The notes: a model not told the origin generated them from the sequence alone. Numbered from the stretch's first letter, positions 1 through 10,357 are shown. The stretch is 64,000 bases of DNA from Actinokineospora auranticolor (GCF_002934265.1 NZ_PTIX01000009.1:275970-339969), one strand, 5' to 3'. A program made the numbers and translations.

Positions 1-1236
1 CTCCGGCAGGGCGGCGAGCAGTTCCGAGCCGGGCACGCGCTCGCCGGTGGCCACGAGGTGGCCGTCGACCACGGCGTCGACCAGCGGACCGAGGTCCAGA
101 CCGGCGAACCGGTCGCGGGCGGTCTCGGCGACGGCACGGCGCAGCAGGTGGTTGAGGTGTTCGGTCTCGCGGCCTTCCTCGCCCGACTCGAACTCCAGCT
201 TGCCGCGCAGCACGGCGGGCACGGCGTCGAGGTCGATCGGCCGGGCCACGGCGGGCTCCTCGCCGATCAGCGCGGAGCGGCGCAGGGCGGCGGCCCCGAC
301 GGTCTCGGCGGCGGCGACGGCGAACCGGGCCGAGACGCCCGAGCGCTGGTCGATGGCGGTGGAGTCGCGCAGGTTGCGGACGAACCGGGCCAGGACCTCC
401 AGCAGCGCGTCGCTCACCTCGGCGACCAGTTCCGACTCCTGCCGGACGACCTCGACCTCGGCGCCGACGCTGCGCGGGTAGTGGGTGCGGACCTCGGCGC
501 CGAACCGGTCCTTGAGCGGGGTGATGATCCGACCGCGGTTGGTGTAGTCCTCGGGGTTCGCCGTGGCGACGAGGAGGACGTCGAGCGGCAACCGGAGGGT
601 GTAGCCGCGCACCTGGATGTCGCGCTCCTCCATGACGTTCAACAGTGCGACCTGGATCCGCTCGGCGAGGTCCGGCAGCTCGTTGATCGCCACGATGCCC
701 CGGTGCGCGCGGGGGACGAGTCCGAAGTGGATGGTCTCGGGGTCGCCGAGCGCGCGGCCCTCGGCCACCCGGACGGGGTCGACGTCGCCCACGAGGTCAC
801 CGACGGAGGTGTCGGGGGTGGCGAGCTTCTCGGTGTACCGCTCGGACCGGTGCCGCCAGCCGACCGGCAGCTCGTCCCCCAGCTCGGCGGCCAGCCGGAT
901 CGACCGCGGGGTGATCGGCTCGAAGGGGTGTTCGCCCAGCTCGGAGCCCTCGATCACCGGCGTCCACTCGTCGAGCAGCCCGGCCAGGGTGCGCAGGAGG
1001 CGCGTCTTGCCCTGCCCCCGCTCCCCCAGCAGCACGAAGTCATGTCCAGCCAGCAAGGCCCGCTCGAGCTGGGGGAGGACGGTCTGGCCGAACCCGACGA
1101 TCCCGGGCCACGGGTCCCGCCCGGCCCGCAGCGCGGCCAGGAGGTTGTCCCGGATCTCGGCCTTCACACCTTTGGGGGCATGCCCCTGCGCGCGCAGTTC
1201 ACCGACAGTACGAGCGCGCGTGTTCACAACGGTCAC
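1..1236 (-). CDS. MoxR/Mg-chelatase ChlI-like AAA+ ATPase, truncated at the window edge
   Basis: The reading frame stays open to base 1, so the C-terminus lies outside the window; 412 codons are visible. Near residue 75 there is a Walker A motif GERGQGKT, followed by a long AAA+ core in which a Walker B-like stretch (IVAINELPDL) and a sensor-type ATANPED can be read. This is the layout of magnesium-chelatase subunit I and MoxR-like chaperone ATPases. In actinobacteria the group usually works with a VWA-domain protein rather than in chlorophyll synthesis; that partner would lie left of the window. The start was taken as GTG at 1236; a second in-frame GTG at 1227 is possible and neither has a good ribosome-binding site. 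The long plus-strand frames over this region are shadows. Confidence 0.85.
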   Translation of the reverse strand, partial: MTVVNTRARTVGELRAQGHAPKGVKAEIRDNLLAALRAGRDPWPGIVGFGQTVLPQLERALLAGHDFVLLGERGQGKTRLLRTLAGLLDEWTPVIEGSELGEHPFEPITPRSIRLAAELGDELPVGWRHRSERYTEKLATPDTSVGDLVGDVDPVRVAEGRALGDPETIHFGLVPRAHRGIVAINELPDLAERIQVALLNVMEERDIQVRGYTLRLPLDVLLVATANPEDYTNRGRIITPLKDRFGAEVRTHYPRSVGAEVEVVRQESELVAEVSDALLEVLARFVRNLRDSTAIDQRSGVSARFAVAAAETVGAAALRRSALIGEEPAVARPIDLDAVPAVLRGKLEFESGEEGRETEHLNHLLRRAVAETARDRFAGLDLGPLVDAVVDGHLVATGERVPGSELLAALPE

Positions 1237-1313
1237 GACCCGACGTTACGCAGGATCGGTCGCCAGGTCGACGTGGAGCCCACTCCAACCCGACACTTCC
1301 GCGAGATCGCGAG

Positions 1314-1401
1314 TTGTCCACAGCCAAGATCATCGCCGCCGGTTTCTGTCACCCCTCCCCCCTAGAATTGATTCCGGGGGGCCGGAGGCTACGTTGATCA
1401 T
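1314..1401 (+). promoter_or_regulatory. 88-bp intergenic element, also present near the right window edge
   Basis: Reading from TTGTCCACAG at 1314 through CTAGAAT at 1362, GGGGCCGGAGG and TTGATCAT at 1394-1401, this stretch aligns almost without gaps to 63695-63783. TAGAAT resembles a -10 box and CCGGAGG a ribosome-binding site. The only frame behind it is a short one (TTG at 1394) that stops after about 18 codons. It looks like a conserved promoter/5' leader that has lost its gene or drives a tiny peptide. Function unknown. Confidence 0.45.
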
Positions 1402-1508
1402 GTTCGCAACCACCGGTTGCACGTTGCACCGGCTGCAAATCGCCCCCTGACCTGCGCCGATGGGGTGGACTTGCCGCGCCGCTCTCGGGATTCGCCCCCG
1501 GTTCGCCC

Positions 1509-1514
1509 TAGCGT
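1509..1514 (+). promoter_or_regulatory. -10-like box implying a leaderless transcript
   Basis: TAGCGT lies 6 bases before the ATG at 1521 of the XRE regulator. A transcript starting at the normal distance from this box would begin at the start codon. This fits the lack of a Shine-Dalgarno sequence. Confidence 0.4.
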
Positions 1515-1520
1515 GACGCC

Positions 1521-2417
1521 ATGGGCAAGAGCTACTCATCAGCCGCGTACCGAGAACTGGGCGGACTCCTCCGCGAAGCCCGCAAACGAGCGGGCCTCTC
1601 CTCCACCGAACTGTCATACCGCCTGGACTGGCTGGTGTCGTACCTCTCCCGAGTGGAGAGCGGCAACCGACCGGTGAGCACCCCGGATGTCATCCACTAC
1701 TTGGTGCAGTGCGGGCTGAAGGTCAAGGAGATGCGCCCGTACGTGGAACTCAGCAAGATGGCCGAACGCAGGCAGGGCTACTACCTGTCGGACGCGAAGA
1801 TCAACGGTCCCCTGCAATCCCTGATCTTCCACGAGTCCCTGGCGAGGTCCTCGATCATCTACGAGCAGCAGGTGGTCAATGGGCTGTTGCAGACACCGGA
1901 CTACGCCCGCTCGATCATCGGCGCGGGGGCGGGTGTCACCGAGGAGGAGGTTGTCGGCGCCGTCCACACGCGGCTGGACAGGCGCCGCATCCTGACCACG
2001 CCCAACGCCGGTCGGTTCGCCTTCTACATCCACGAGCAAGCGCTGCGGCTCCGGATCGGCACAGACAAGATCATGCACGAGCAGCTACTTCACCTCGTGC
2101 TCGTCGCTGCGGCGGACAACATCACGGTGCAGATCGTGCCGAGCGACGCCGGGGAACGATCCGTGCTAGGCGGCGCGTTCAACGTGATGACGTTCGAGAA
2201 CCACAATCCCATGGTGTACCTCGACAACTACCACGGCGGCGGTCTCATCCTCGAAGACCCCGACTACGTGCGCAACTACCGCGACCTGGTGCCCAAGCTC
2301 GCAGAGGTCGCGCTGGATAAGGGACAATCTCGGGAGTTCATGGCCAACTTGGCCGATGAGTACGACCGAGGGAGTCACCACGTTGTCGGAGATGTCGTGG
2401 CGAAAGAGCAGCTTTAG
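1521..2417 (+). CDS. XRE-family helix-turn-helix regulator with Scr1/DUF5753 domain
   Basis: 298 aa. Residues 10-65 form a Cro/C1-type helix-turn-helix (LRKARKRAGLSSTELS type; here LREARKRAGLSSTELSYRLD, then SRVESGNRPVS). Residues about 100-280 match the DUF5753 effector domain seen behind such helix-turn-helix domains in Streptomyces and its relatives (EQQVVNGLLQTPDYAR, VQIVPSDAGER, MVYLDNYHGG). These regulators form small modules with DUF397 proteins, of the WhiJ/BldB type, and such a gene overlaps the 3' end here. That arrangement implies a paired DNA-binding and antagonist function. No Shine-Dalgarno precedes the ATG and a -10-like box sits just upstream. Confidence 0.9.
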   Translation: MGKSYSSAAYRELGGLLREARKRAGLSSTELSYRLDWLVSYLSRVESGNRPVSTPDVIHYLVQCGLKVKEMRPYVELSKMAERRQGYYLSDAKINGPLQSLIFHESLARSSIIYEQQVVNGLLQTPDYARSIIGAGAGVTEEEVVGAVHTRLDRRRILTTPNAGRFAFYIHEQALRLRIGTDKIMHEQLLHLVLVAAADNITVQIVPSDAGERSVLGGAFNVMTFENHNPMVYLDNYHGGGLILEDPDYVRNYRDLVPKLAEVALDKGQSREFMANLADEYDRGSHHVVGDVVAKEQL

Positions 2418-2619
2418 CGGGGAACAGGGATCGGCCTGCGTCGAGGTCGCCTGGCGCAAGAGCAGCTACAGCGGACAAGAGGGAACCTCGTGCGTTGAGG
2501 TCGCCTGGACCGGCCAGCCGTCGATTGAAGGTGTCCTGATCCGGGACTCCAAGAACTCCACCGGCCCCACCCTCGCCATCCCCACCCGCGCCTGGCACAC
2601 CCTCCTCGCCACTCGCTAG
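2356..2619 (+). CDS. DUF397 protein with an internally duplicated motif
   Basis: 87 aa from the ATG at 2356, overlapping the 3' end of the XRE gene by 62 bases in another frame. Later starts (TTG 2383 behind GGGAG, or ATG 2392) are possible. DUF397 proteins carry one WRKSSYSG..G.CVEVA signature and then a short tail with RDSK. Here the signature occurs twice in a row (WRKSSFSGEQGSACVEVA, then WRKSSYSGQEGTSCVEVA) before the normal tail (VLIRDSKNSTGPTL). An 18-codon tandem duplication is therefore likely. The product is presumably the partner or antagonist of the upstream regulator. Confidence 0.85.
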   Translation: MSTTEGVTTLSEMSWRKSSFSGEQGSACVEVAWRKSSYSGQEGTSCVEVAWTGQPSIEGVLIRDSKNSTGPTLAIPTRAWHTLLATR

Positions 2620-2641
2620 GGACCACCGGCGCGGCGGCGTC

Positions 2642-3118
2642 CTACGTCCGCTGCGCCGGTCCCAGCTCCTCCTCCAGGATCTCCCGGAAGCGGTCGATGT
2701 CCTCGACCGACGCGAACGCGCGTCCCGGCACCGGGTGGAACGATCCCCCGCCCGTCCGCAGCACGAAGCTGCGTTCCGTCTCCACCCAGCCCGTCAACTC
2801 CCCCAGCACCACATCGCTGCACGCCGTCCCGTCGGCCGCCATCATCCGCACGGCCCCCGACGACACCTCCGCCGTCACCTCGCGCCCCGCGATCGGGTCC
2901 CGCCGGAACGACCGGCGCACCGCCACCGTCGGCAACGACCCGATCACCACCGCGCACACGAGTCCGAACACCCCGGGCCACACCTGCCCCACGACCACCA
3001 GCACGACCGAGAACACCCCGAACGCCCCCGCGAACCACGGGACCCACCTCGCGAACGGCAGGGTGGCCCGGATGCCGTCGGACCAATCCCCCGGTTCGGG
3101 TGTCCAGCGCAGTCGCAT
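2642..3118 (-). CDS. YcxB-like membrane protein
   Basis: 158 aa from the ATG at 3118; ATG 3130 is an alternative with GGAG 11 bases upstream. Two adjacent hydrophobic segments lie at about residues 25-70 (WVPWFAGAFGVFSVVLVVV and FGLVCAVVIGSLPTVAV). The soluble C-terminal half (VTAEVSSGAVRMMAADG, ELTGWVETERSFVLRTG, F..VPGRAF) has the pattern of the YcxB C-terminal domain. Role unknown. It is transcribed divergently from the next gene across about 60 bases. Confidence 0.65.
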   Translation of the reverse strand: MRLRWTPEPGDWSDGIRATLPFARWVPWFAGAFGVFSVVLVVVGQVWPGVFGLVCAVVIGSLPTVAVRRSFRRDPIAGREVTAEVSSGAVRMMAADGTACSDVVLGELTGWVETERSFVLRTGGGSFHPVPGRAFASVEDIDRFREILEEELGPAQRT

Positions 3119-3179
3119 GGTGGCGAGCATAGGGAGCTGATCTCCACGGTCGGGAACGGGTCGCGTAGGCTCGATTCCC

Positions 3180-3974
3180 GTGTCGACTCCAAGTGCCACC
3201 TTCGCGGTGTGGGTTTCGGCCTGGCTGAACGGCTCCGCCGCCGCCGACGACGTCTTGGACGCCCTGAGCCACTGGTCTCAGGCGCACGACGTGGTCGCCG
3301 TCGACGAGTCCACCGCGGACACCCTCGACGTCCCGCCGCGCGGTCGCGCGGGCGGCCAGGTCGCCGCCCTGCTCGCCACCGTGCGCCGCGTGGGAGCCAC
3401 CGGTGGGCGGATGGTTCTGCCGGTGCCAGGTGATGTGCGCGGCCTCGGCGGCCGCAGCGAGTTCGCGGGCGTCGCGCTGCACGCCGGTGAGGCCCTCGTG
3501 CTGCACGGTGCCCCGTACGGCCTGGTCCCCGAGCCGATCGCGGACGGCGTGCTGCGCTGGACCGCCTTCGACATCGGCGCCGCGCCCGCCGCCGAGCACC
3601 TGCCGCTCGGCGAGGCCGAGCACGAGCTGACCGGGGCCATGCGGGTCGCGGCCGGGGTGCTCACCGAGCTGGGCGTGGCCAAGCACCGGGCGGGGGTGCG
3701 GGAGGAGATCACCGCGCGGATCGCGCACCGGTCGGCCGCGCCGTGGCCGGAGGGGACGCCGCCGCGCGCGCTGCGGGTGTTGCAGCGGTCCAACGAGGTG
3801 TCGGCGATCTTGGAGCTGGCGTCGGAGGACGCGCCCGGTAACGCTCTGTCGTCGTCTTCGGCGCGCAGGCGGGCGGAGGCACTGCGGCCGCTGTTCGACG
3901 CGGTGCGGATGGCGCGGCTGGCGGCGGTGGACGAGGCGGTGCGCGTCTTCTCGGACCACGCCGAGCAGCTGTAG
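3180..3974 (+). CDS. conserved actinobacterial protein of unknown function
   Basis: 264 aa from the GTG at 3180. No signal peptide or membrane segment is visible. The N-terminal half looks like a mixed alpha/beta domain. The C-terminal third is helical and rich in Ala, Arg and Glu (RALRVLQRSNEVSAILELASED, then RRRAEALRPLFDAVRMARL). No catalytic motif was recognised. Third-position GC and the hairpin after the stop support a real gene. Confidence 0.7.
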   Translation: MSTPSATFAVWVSAWLNGSAAADDVLDALSHWSQAHDVVAVDESTADTLDVPPRGRAGGQVAALLATVRRVGATGGRMVLPVPGDVRGLGGRSEFAGVALHAGEALVLHGAPYGLVPEPIADGVLRWTAFDIGAAPAAEHLPLGEAEHELTGAMRVAAGVLTELGVAKHRAGVREEITARIAHRSAAPWPEGTPPRALRVLQRSNEVSAILELASEDAPGNALSSSSARRRAEALRPLFDAVRMARLAAVDEAVRVFSDHAEQL

Positions 3975-4407
3975 CCCGCTGGACCATTCCCGGACATTCG
4001 TCACCATTCACAAAGACATTCACTCACATTCACCATACGATTCGCGCGGATGGCCCCGGACCCCTCACGGTCCGGGGTCGTTTCCATCCTCAACCATTCC
4101 GATGCACGTGCAGCGAATGGTTGTTGACGAATTGCGCGACGTCGATCGACCATGTCGACGGTTGGCGAAAACCGCGTGGTAGCGGGAGGTTCGCCGAGGC
4201 CGGGGCGGGAACCGGACAATCGGCGAACCCATCTTGCGATCGGGTCCCCGGGTGCGCCAGCATGACCGTGATTTCGGGTTAGAGCTGCGAAAACATCCAC
4301 ATCGGGCACGACATAACCCGATGCTATGGGTCTTTGGGATGAGCGGCCGGGCGAGAACTCCCCGATAGTGATCGCACTGGACCAACCGTTGTTACCGGAG
4401 TCACACC
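3975..4407. other. intergenic region with a terminator, otherwise unassigned
   Basis: 433 bases, distinctly more AT-rich than its neighbours near 3985-4050, where ATTCAC-type words recur. It contains the terminator hairpin at 4054-4077. Nothing else was recognised up to the ATG at 4408. Confidence 0.5.
4054..4084 (+). terminator. intrinsic terminator hairpin
   Basis: CCCCGGACC (4054-4062) pairs with GGTCCGGGG (4069-4077) across a 6-base loop, followed by TCGTTT. It lies 80 bases after the stop of the gene ending at 3974. Confidence 0.6.
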
Positions 4408-4980
4408 ATGACCGCACAACTCGTCGACCCCAAGCAGGCCGCCCGGCCGCTTGCCCTGGACACCAACCACCTCGGTGCCCTGCAGATGGTCGCGCGCGGT
4501 GAGGTCGGGGCGTACGGCGCGGGGGCGGCTCTGCGGCACCGCACGGACGACCTGGGCGTGCTGATGGTGAGCGCGCTGTTCACCCTGCGCCGCGACGGCT
4601 TCATCGGCTTCGGCGACGCCGTCGCCGACCCGCACGACGGCTGGCTGCGCGCGGGCCTGACGTCGGCCGGTGAGCGGCTGCTCGACATCTGGCTGCGCCG
4701 CGGCAGGCGGTCGCCGGACGAGGCCGCCCGCAGCCGCGACTGGTTCGTGCTCCTGCGCTGCGCCCAGCGCGGCGACCTGGGCATGACCGAGGCCAACCAG
4801 GTGGTGGACCGCGGGATGCCCGTGGAGAGCCGGCTGGCGTCGCGCCTGCGTGAGCTGGTGTCGGCGGGCCACCTGATCGTGGGCGCCGCCCGGCTGCGCG
4901 ACTGCCGGATGGTGACGTTGAGCGAGACCGGCAGGCAACTGCACACCCGACTGGACCTAGCCCAGACGGCCCACGGATGA
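4408..4980 (+). CDS. unknown protein with two winged-helix-like halves
   Basis: 190 aa. Two segments resemble winged-helix units: LGVLMVSALFTLRRDGFIGF then GLTSAGERLLDIW (about 50-105), and SRLASRLRELVSAGHLIV then VTLSETGRQLHTRL (about 140-182). A DNA-binding role is plausible but only inferred. Its stop overlaps the start of the next gene in ATGA, so the two are translationally coupled. Confidence 0.65.
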   Translation: MTAQLVDPKQAARPLALDTNHLGALQMVARGEVGAYGAGAALRHRTDDLGVLMVSALFTLRRDGFIGFGDAVADPHDGWLRAGLTSAGERLLDIWLRRGRRSPDEAARSRDWFVLLRCAQRGDLGMTEANQVVDRGMPVESRLASRLRELVSAGHLIVGAARLRDCRMVTLSETGRQLHTRLDLAQTAHG

Positions 4981-5225
4981 AACCGACCAGGGACCCACGC
5001 GGCGAGGTGTGCTGGGGAACCAGCGCCACCTACGGCGGACGGGCACACGTGGTCCTCATGAGCCGCGCTGCCGGCCTGTGCGGACTGCCGGTGGACACGC
5101 GGCACCGCGACCGCCCACCGGCGCGAACCGTGTGCCCGGAGTGCGCGATCGCCTACGTGGCCGCGGTGTTCCCGACCGGGGCGACAGCGCCAGACCTCCG
5201 GCACGAGGTCCGGCTGCGCGCCTGA
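4977..5225 (+). CDS. small cysteine-rich protein, putative zinc-binding
   Basis: 82 aa, starting inside the stop of the upstream gene (ATGA overlap). Cysteines fall as LCGLPVDT then TVCPEC, a C..CxxC arrangement with nearby His residues, as in many small actinobacterial zinc-ribbon-like proteins. Function unknown; coupling to the winged-helix-like protein suggests joint action. A perfect hairpin follows the stop. Confidence 0.6.
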   Translation: MKPTRDPRGEVCWGTSATYGGRAHVVLMSRAAGLCGLPVDTRHRDRPPARTVCPECAIAYVAAVFPTGATAPDLRHEVRLRA

Positions 5226-5232
5226 TACGGGT

Positions 5233-5270
5233 GGCGGAGTCGGGGGTTCCCCTGCACCCCCGACTCCGCC
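5233..5270 (+). terminator. perfect 15-bp hairpin after the coupled gene pair
   Basis: GGCGGAGTCGGGGGT (5233-5247) pairs perfectly with 5256-5270 across an 8-base loop, starting 8 bases after the stop codon at 5225. There is no T-tract, as is common for high-GC actinobacterial terminators. Confidence 0.7.
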
Positions 5271-5313
5271 CCCTCCCTTCGGCTGAGGTGCCCCCAGCCC
5301 GTCCACCACACTT

Positions 5314-5899
5314 GTCCCAGCCCCACGTGTGCGGGGACCACAACACACGAAGCCGCCTGGGCGCCCGCGTGACCGAACCAGCCCCGCGTACGCGGGGACG
5401 GCGGGAACCTGTCGCCGATGGTGATCACCGTTTCAGGAACAGCCCCGCGTACGCGGGGACGACTCGTCCGCAGTAGCCCATCGAGACGGGCGCGCCGGAT
5501 CAGCCCCGCGTGCGAGCCCCGCCTGGGCGGGGACAACTCCTCGAGTTGCTCGAAGTACACGTCACCGGCGGAACCAGCCCCGCTCGCACGGGGACAACAC
5601 GGTCAACACCCCGAACTACGTGGGCGAGCTGGGATCAGCCCCGCAGGCGGGGGGACGACCTTGTCATCGGCGCCTTCTGCCGACGTGGCCCGGGACCAGC
5701 CCCGCTCGGGAGGACAACCTGTGTCCGCACCCCCGCCGCGGTGCCGCTGGGACCAGCCCCGCTCGCGCGGGGACGACATGGGCCGTATCACGGAGAAGGT
5801 GTTGGACGCAGGACCAGCCCCGCTCGCGCGGGGACGACCAGCGCGATGACCACCCGCGGCACGTGTTCGCGGGACCAGCCCCGCGTGCGCGGGGACGAT
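5314..5899 (-). CRISPR. CRISPR array 1, ten type I-E-like repeats
   Basis: Repeats start at 5314, 5375, 5436, 5497, 5571, 5632, 5693, 5750, 5811 and 5872. Most are 28 bases with a 61-base period (33-base spacers). On the plus strand each reads GGACCAGCCCCGC...GCGGGGACGAC with palindromic CCCCGCG/CGCGGGG arms. Reversed, this is the type I-E orientation, so transcription runs leftward. Repeats at the left (distal) end are most diverged. The 5497 repeat is a 41-base fusion and the 5693 repeat is 26 bases. The leader is the right flank, shared with arrays 2 and 3. No cas gene is present in the window. Confidence 0.95.
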
Positions 5900-5950
5900 A
5901 CTTGCTGACCTGCGGCGTTCCCAGCCGCACCACCCATTCTCATTCACTTC
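5900..5950 (-). promoter_or_regulatory. CRISPR leader of array 1
   Basis: The flank after the last repeat begins ACTTGCTGACCTGCGGC and has CACTTC at flank bases 46-51. The same two blocks occur at identical offsets beside arrays 2 and 3. This marks the leader and sets transcription toward lower coordinates. Confidence 0.75.
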
Positions 5951-6040
5951 CGCGGCTCGCCACCGCCCACTCCCCCAGACCTGTGGACAGGTCCGAGGCA
6001 TGTGGATAACCCGTCCCCGACACTCAGCGGCGGTCGACCT

Positions 6041-7069
6041 CTACCCCCGGCTCGGCCGCTTCGGCGGCTCACAACAAGCCACCGCGCACAACGCCCCGTT
6101 CGCCGCGCACCCCAGCACCGGGAAGTCCGACAGCTTCTCCGCCGTCTCCCCCTGGAGATGTTCCCGCACCAACTCCACCACCAGCTCCGCGAACCGCGCG
6201 TCCCCGTTCGGCGTAGCCGCGCGGGCGAAGCCCATCCCCAGCTCCTCCGCCTTCTCCCGCGCCTCCGTGTCCAGGTCCCACACGACCTCCAGGTGGTCGC
6301 TCACGAACCCGATCGGGCACACCACCACCGACCGCACACCCGCACCGTGCAGCGCCTCGACATGATCCACGATGTCCGGCTCCAGCCACGGCACCTGCGG
6401 CGGCCCCGACCGCGACTGCCACACCACGTCGTACTCCGCGGCCCCCACCGACTCCGCCACCAGCCGCGACGCCTCCGCCACCTGCCGGGAGTACAGCCGT
6501 CCCCCGAACGAGACCGGTCCGGCCGCGAGGTCCGCCGAGTCCGGTACCGAGTGCGCGGTGAACACCAATCGGTAGTCACCCACAGGAGCAACAGCCCGCA
6601 CCGCGTCCGCGAAGGCCGCCACGAACAGCGGGTGGTCGAAGAACTGGCGCAGCTTCACCAGGTCCGGCGCGCCCTCGACCGCGTCCCGCGCCCGCGAGAT
6701 GTCCTCGTGGTACTGCCTGCACGCCGAGTACCCGCCATAGGCGCTCGTCGGGAAGACCAATGCCCGCCGGATCCCGTCATCCCGCATCGTTGCGACGGTG
6801 TCTTCCACCATCGGGTGCCAGTTGCGGTTGCCGAAGTAGATCGGCAGGTCCAGGCCCGCGGCGGCCAGCGCCGACTCGACCGCGGCGATCGCGGAACGGT
6901 TCAGTTCATTGATGGGTGACACACCACCGAAGTGTTGGTAGTGCTTCTCCACCTCGTCCAGGCGAGCGGCCGGGACGCCCCGGCCACGGGTCACGTTCTC
7001 CAGGAACGGACGGACGTCGGCGGGCCCCTCCGGCCCGCCGAAGGACAGCCACAGCAGCGCGTCGGCCAT
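6041..7069 (-). CDS. hemH: ferrochelatase (coproporphyrin ferrochelatase type)
   Basis: 342 aa. It inserts iron into the porphyrin, in actinobacteria normally coproporphyrin III (hence the alternative name CpfC). Visible landmarks are [12 protein letters not shown] at the N-terminus, the metal-site His in [11 protein letters not shown], and the conserved Glu in [11 protein letters not shown]. Four cysteines can be matched to the [2Fe-2S] ligands of actinobacterial ferrochelatases: one in YSACRQY, the others in the tail [14 protein letters not shown], whose last spacing differs slightly from the mycobacterial one. The start ATG at 7069 lies 5 bases after the inhA stop, so the genes are co-transcribed, in the same order as mycobacterial fabG1-inhA-hemZ. 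Confidence 0.95.
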   Translation of the reverse strand: MADALLWLSFGGPEGPADVRPFLENVTRGRGVPAARLDEVEKHYQHFGGVSPINELNRSAIAAVESALAAAGLDLPIYFGNRNWHPMVEDTVATMRDDGIRRALVFPTSAYGGYSACRQYHEDISRARDAVEGAPDLVKLRQFFDHPLFVAAFADAVRAVAPVGDYRLVFTAHSVPDSADLAAGPVSFGGRLYSRQVAEASRLVAESVGAAEYDVVWQSRSGPPQVPWLEPDIVDHVEALHGAGVRSVVVCPIGFVSDHLEVVWDLDTEAREKAEELGMGFARAATPNGDARFAELVVELVREHLQGETAEKLSDFPVLGCAANGALCAVACCEPPKRPSRG

Positions 7070-7074
7070 GTCGC

Positions 7075-7842
7075 TCAGAGCCCCAGGGCGTGCACGCCCC
7101 CGTCGACCCACACCATCGACCCTGTCGTCGCCGGGAACCAGTCCGACAGCAGCCCGCACACCGACTTCGCGACCGGGATCGCGTCGTCGACGTCCCAGCC
7201 GAGCGGCGCCCGGTCGCTCCACCCGGCCTCCAGCTCACCGAAACCGGGGATCGACTTCGCCGCCATGGTGCGGACCGGGCCCGCCGCGACCAGGTTGACC
7301 CGGACGCCCTTCGGGCCTAGCTCGCGCGCCAGGTACCGGTTCACCGACTCGAACGCGGCCTTCGCCACGCCCATCCAGTTGTACGCGGGCCACGCCACGC
7401 GCGCGTCGAAGTCCAGGCCGACGATCGACCCGCCGGGCCCCATCAGCGGCAGCGCCGCCACGGCGAGCGACTTCAGCGAGAACGCCGACACCTCCACCGC
7501 CACCGACACGTCGCTCCACGGTGCGTCCAGGAACGGCGCCCCGAGACACGACTGCGGAGCGAACCCGATCGAGTGCACCACACCGTCGAGACCGTCGACG
7601 TGCTCGCGGACGCGGTCGGCCAGGGAGTCGAGCTGCTCCGGGTTCTGCACGTCCAACTCGACGACCGGCGCGGGCTTGGGCAGCCGCTTGGCGATCCGCT
7701 CGACCAGGCTGAGCCTGCCGAAGCCGGTCAGCACGACCTCGGCGCCCTGCTCCTGGGCGACCTTGGCGGTGTGGAAGGCGATGGACGCGTCGGTGATCAC
7801 GCCGGTGATCAGCAGGCGCTTGCCGTCGAGCAGTCCGGTCAT
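7075..7842 (-). CDS. inhA: enoyl-[acyl-carrier-protein] reductase (NADH)
   Basis: 255 aa, the full FabI/InhA length. It reduces trans-2-enoyl-ACP in the last step of each fatty-acid elongation cycle. The N-terminus [20 protein letters not shown] is the typical InhA nucleotide-binding start. The catalytic pair is the Tyr and Lys of [12 protein letters not shown] (Y-x6-K), and the end ...[15 protein letters not shown] is characteristic. It sits between fabG (48 bases upstream) and hemH (5 bases downstream) and is preceded by GGAGGAG. Confidence 0.96.
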   Translation of the reverse strand: MTGLLDGKRLLITGVITDASIAFHTAKVAQEQGAEVVLTGFGRLSLVERIAKRLPKPAPVVELDVQNPEQLDSLADRVREHVDGLDGVVHSIGFAPQSCLGAPFLDAPWSDVSVAVEVSAFSLKSLAVAALPLMGPGGSIVGLDFDARVAWPAYNWMGVAKAAFESVNRYLARELGPKGVRVNLVAAGPVRTMAAKSIPGFGELEAGWSDRAPLGWDVDDAIPVAKSVCGLLSDWFPATTGSMVWVDGGVHALGL

Positions 7843-7890
7843 CGCGGGGTCTCCTCCGGGGGTGTTCTTGGTTGTGCGGTAAGGAAAGTG

Positions 7891-9384
<1,494 letters not shown>

Positions 9385-9399
9385 TCAGTCTGGTGTGGA

Positions 9400-10175
9400 C
9401 AGTGGGTCGGTCGCGGGGGTGCTTCCGCGCGCCGTTGGCGACGACGTTGGGCCACGGGTCGCCGCGGGGGAAGTAGCCCCGGTCGCGCAGGACGGCCTTG
9501 GCGTCTCGGAGGTCAGGTAGGTGAGGAAGCGGCTGAGCGGTCCGTCGTCCTTGCCGCGGCCGTAGGAGTACTCGACGACCCAGACCGGTAGCAGTCCGAC
9601 TCGTGCTGCGGGCCGATCGTGTTCGTGACGTCCGCGAAGGCGCTCGACCCGGCGACCTCGAGGGTGCCCTCCGCGCACTTGCCGACCAATCCGCCGGCGC
9701 CGTCCGCGAGCAGCACGGTGGTCGACGCGCTGACGACGACCAGGGCCAGACCGCCCAACACCAGGCTGCGGCCGTTGCCCTTGGTGGTGTCCCGGATGAT
9801 CCGACCGCCGCGCGGGAAGTTCCGGCACACCACCGCGGGTTTCTCGGTGGCCACGCCGGAGAGCAGCACCAGGGAGCTGGTGAGGTCGCTCTCGTGGATC
9901 TCCCTGCTCCCCGAGTTGGTGATCCGGACCAGCGCGAACGCCGGATCCGGCACCAGTCGACCCTTGTCGCGCGGCTCGACCTCGATGAGGTCGATGTCCG
10001 GCGCTTCGCGCGGGGTGACGCCGATCGGGGCGTCGAGGTGCACGCGGTAGGCGATGCGCTTGAGCCACAGGTTCCCCGCGTAGCCGAGGATGGTGACCAC
10101 CAGCATGACCAAGGCGATCGCGGCCTCGGTGTTGTTGTTGATCCAGGATCCGATCGCCTGTTGTGCGGGCAGCAC
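9400..10175 (-). pseudogene. deleted and frameshifted PstS-like substrate-binding protein gene
   Basis: The N-terminal part is intact in one frame from the ATG at 10175. It has a membrane segment (AAIALVMLVVTILGYAGNLWL), a soluble domain, a second hydrophobic segment near VLGGLALVVVSASTTVLL, and the start of a PstS-like fold (CAEGTLEVAGSSAFADV). At about 9605 it jumps without the core of the domain, and in another frame, to a C-terminal part (PVWVVEYSYGRGKDDGPLSRFL). At about 9503 the frame changes again to AKAVLRDRGYFP..DPWPNVV. Two frame changes plus loss of the central ligand-binding region mark a dead gene. The left limit is approximate, and the tail may run into the opposite DUF2461 gene. 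Confidence 0.75.
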
Positions 10176-10357
10176 GACGGGCCATCTCCCGCACCGGCAA
10201 GGTAGTGGTTGTCGATCTTGCCAAACGGCGGTTCACGGACCGTTGTCGCGGAATTCGCGCGGCGCGGAGGCGGTTGTCCAGGAATTGACCAGTGGTGGTG
10301 CCCGCTATTCCATGGATGGACAGGCGTGGCCTTGTTCCCGGTTCGCGTTCGGATTGG

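Noticed and set aside
58..1365. Long plus-strand open frames opposite the Mg-chelatase-like gene
   Set aside because: They mirror a clear AAA+ ATPase on the minus strand and have no family-like content.
5153..6009. Open frames over array 1
   Set aside because: Again translations of the repeat units, with no start or domain support.
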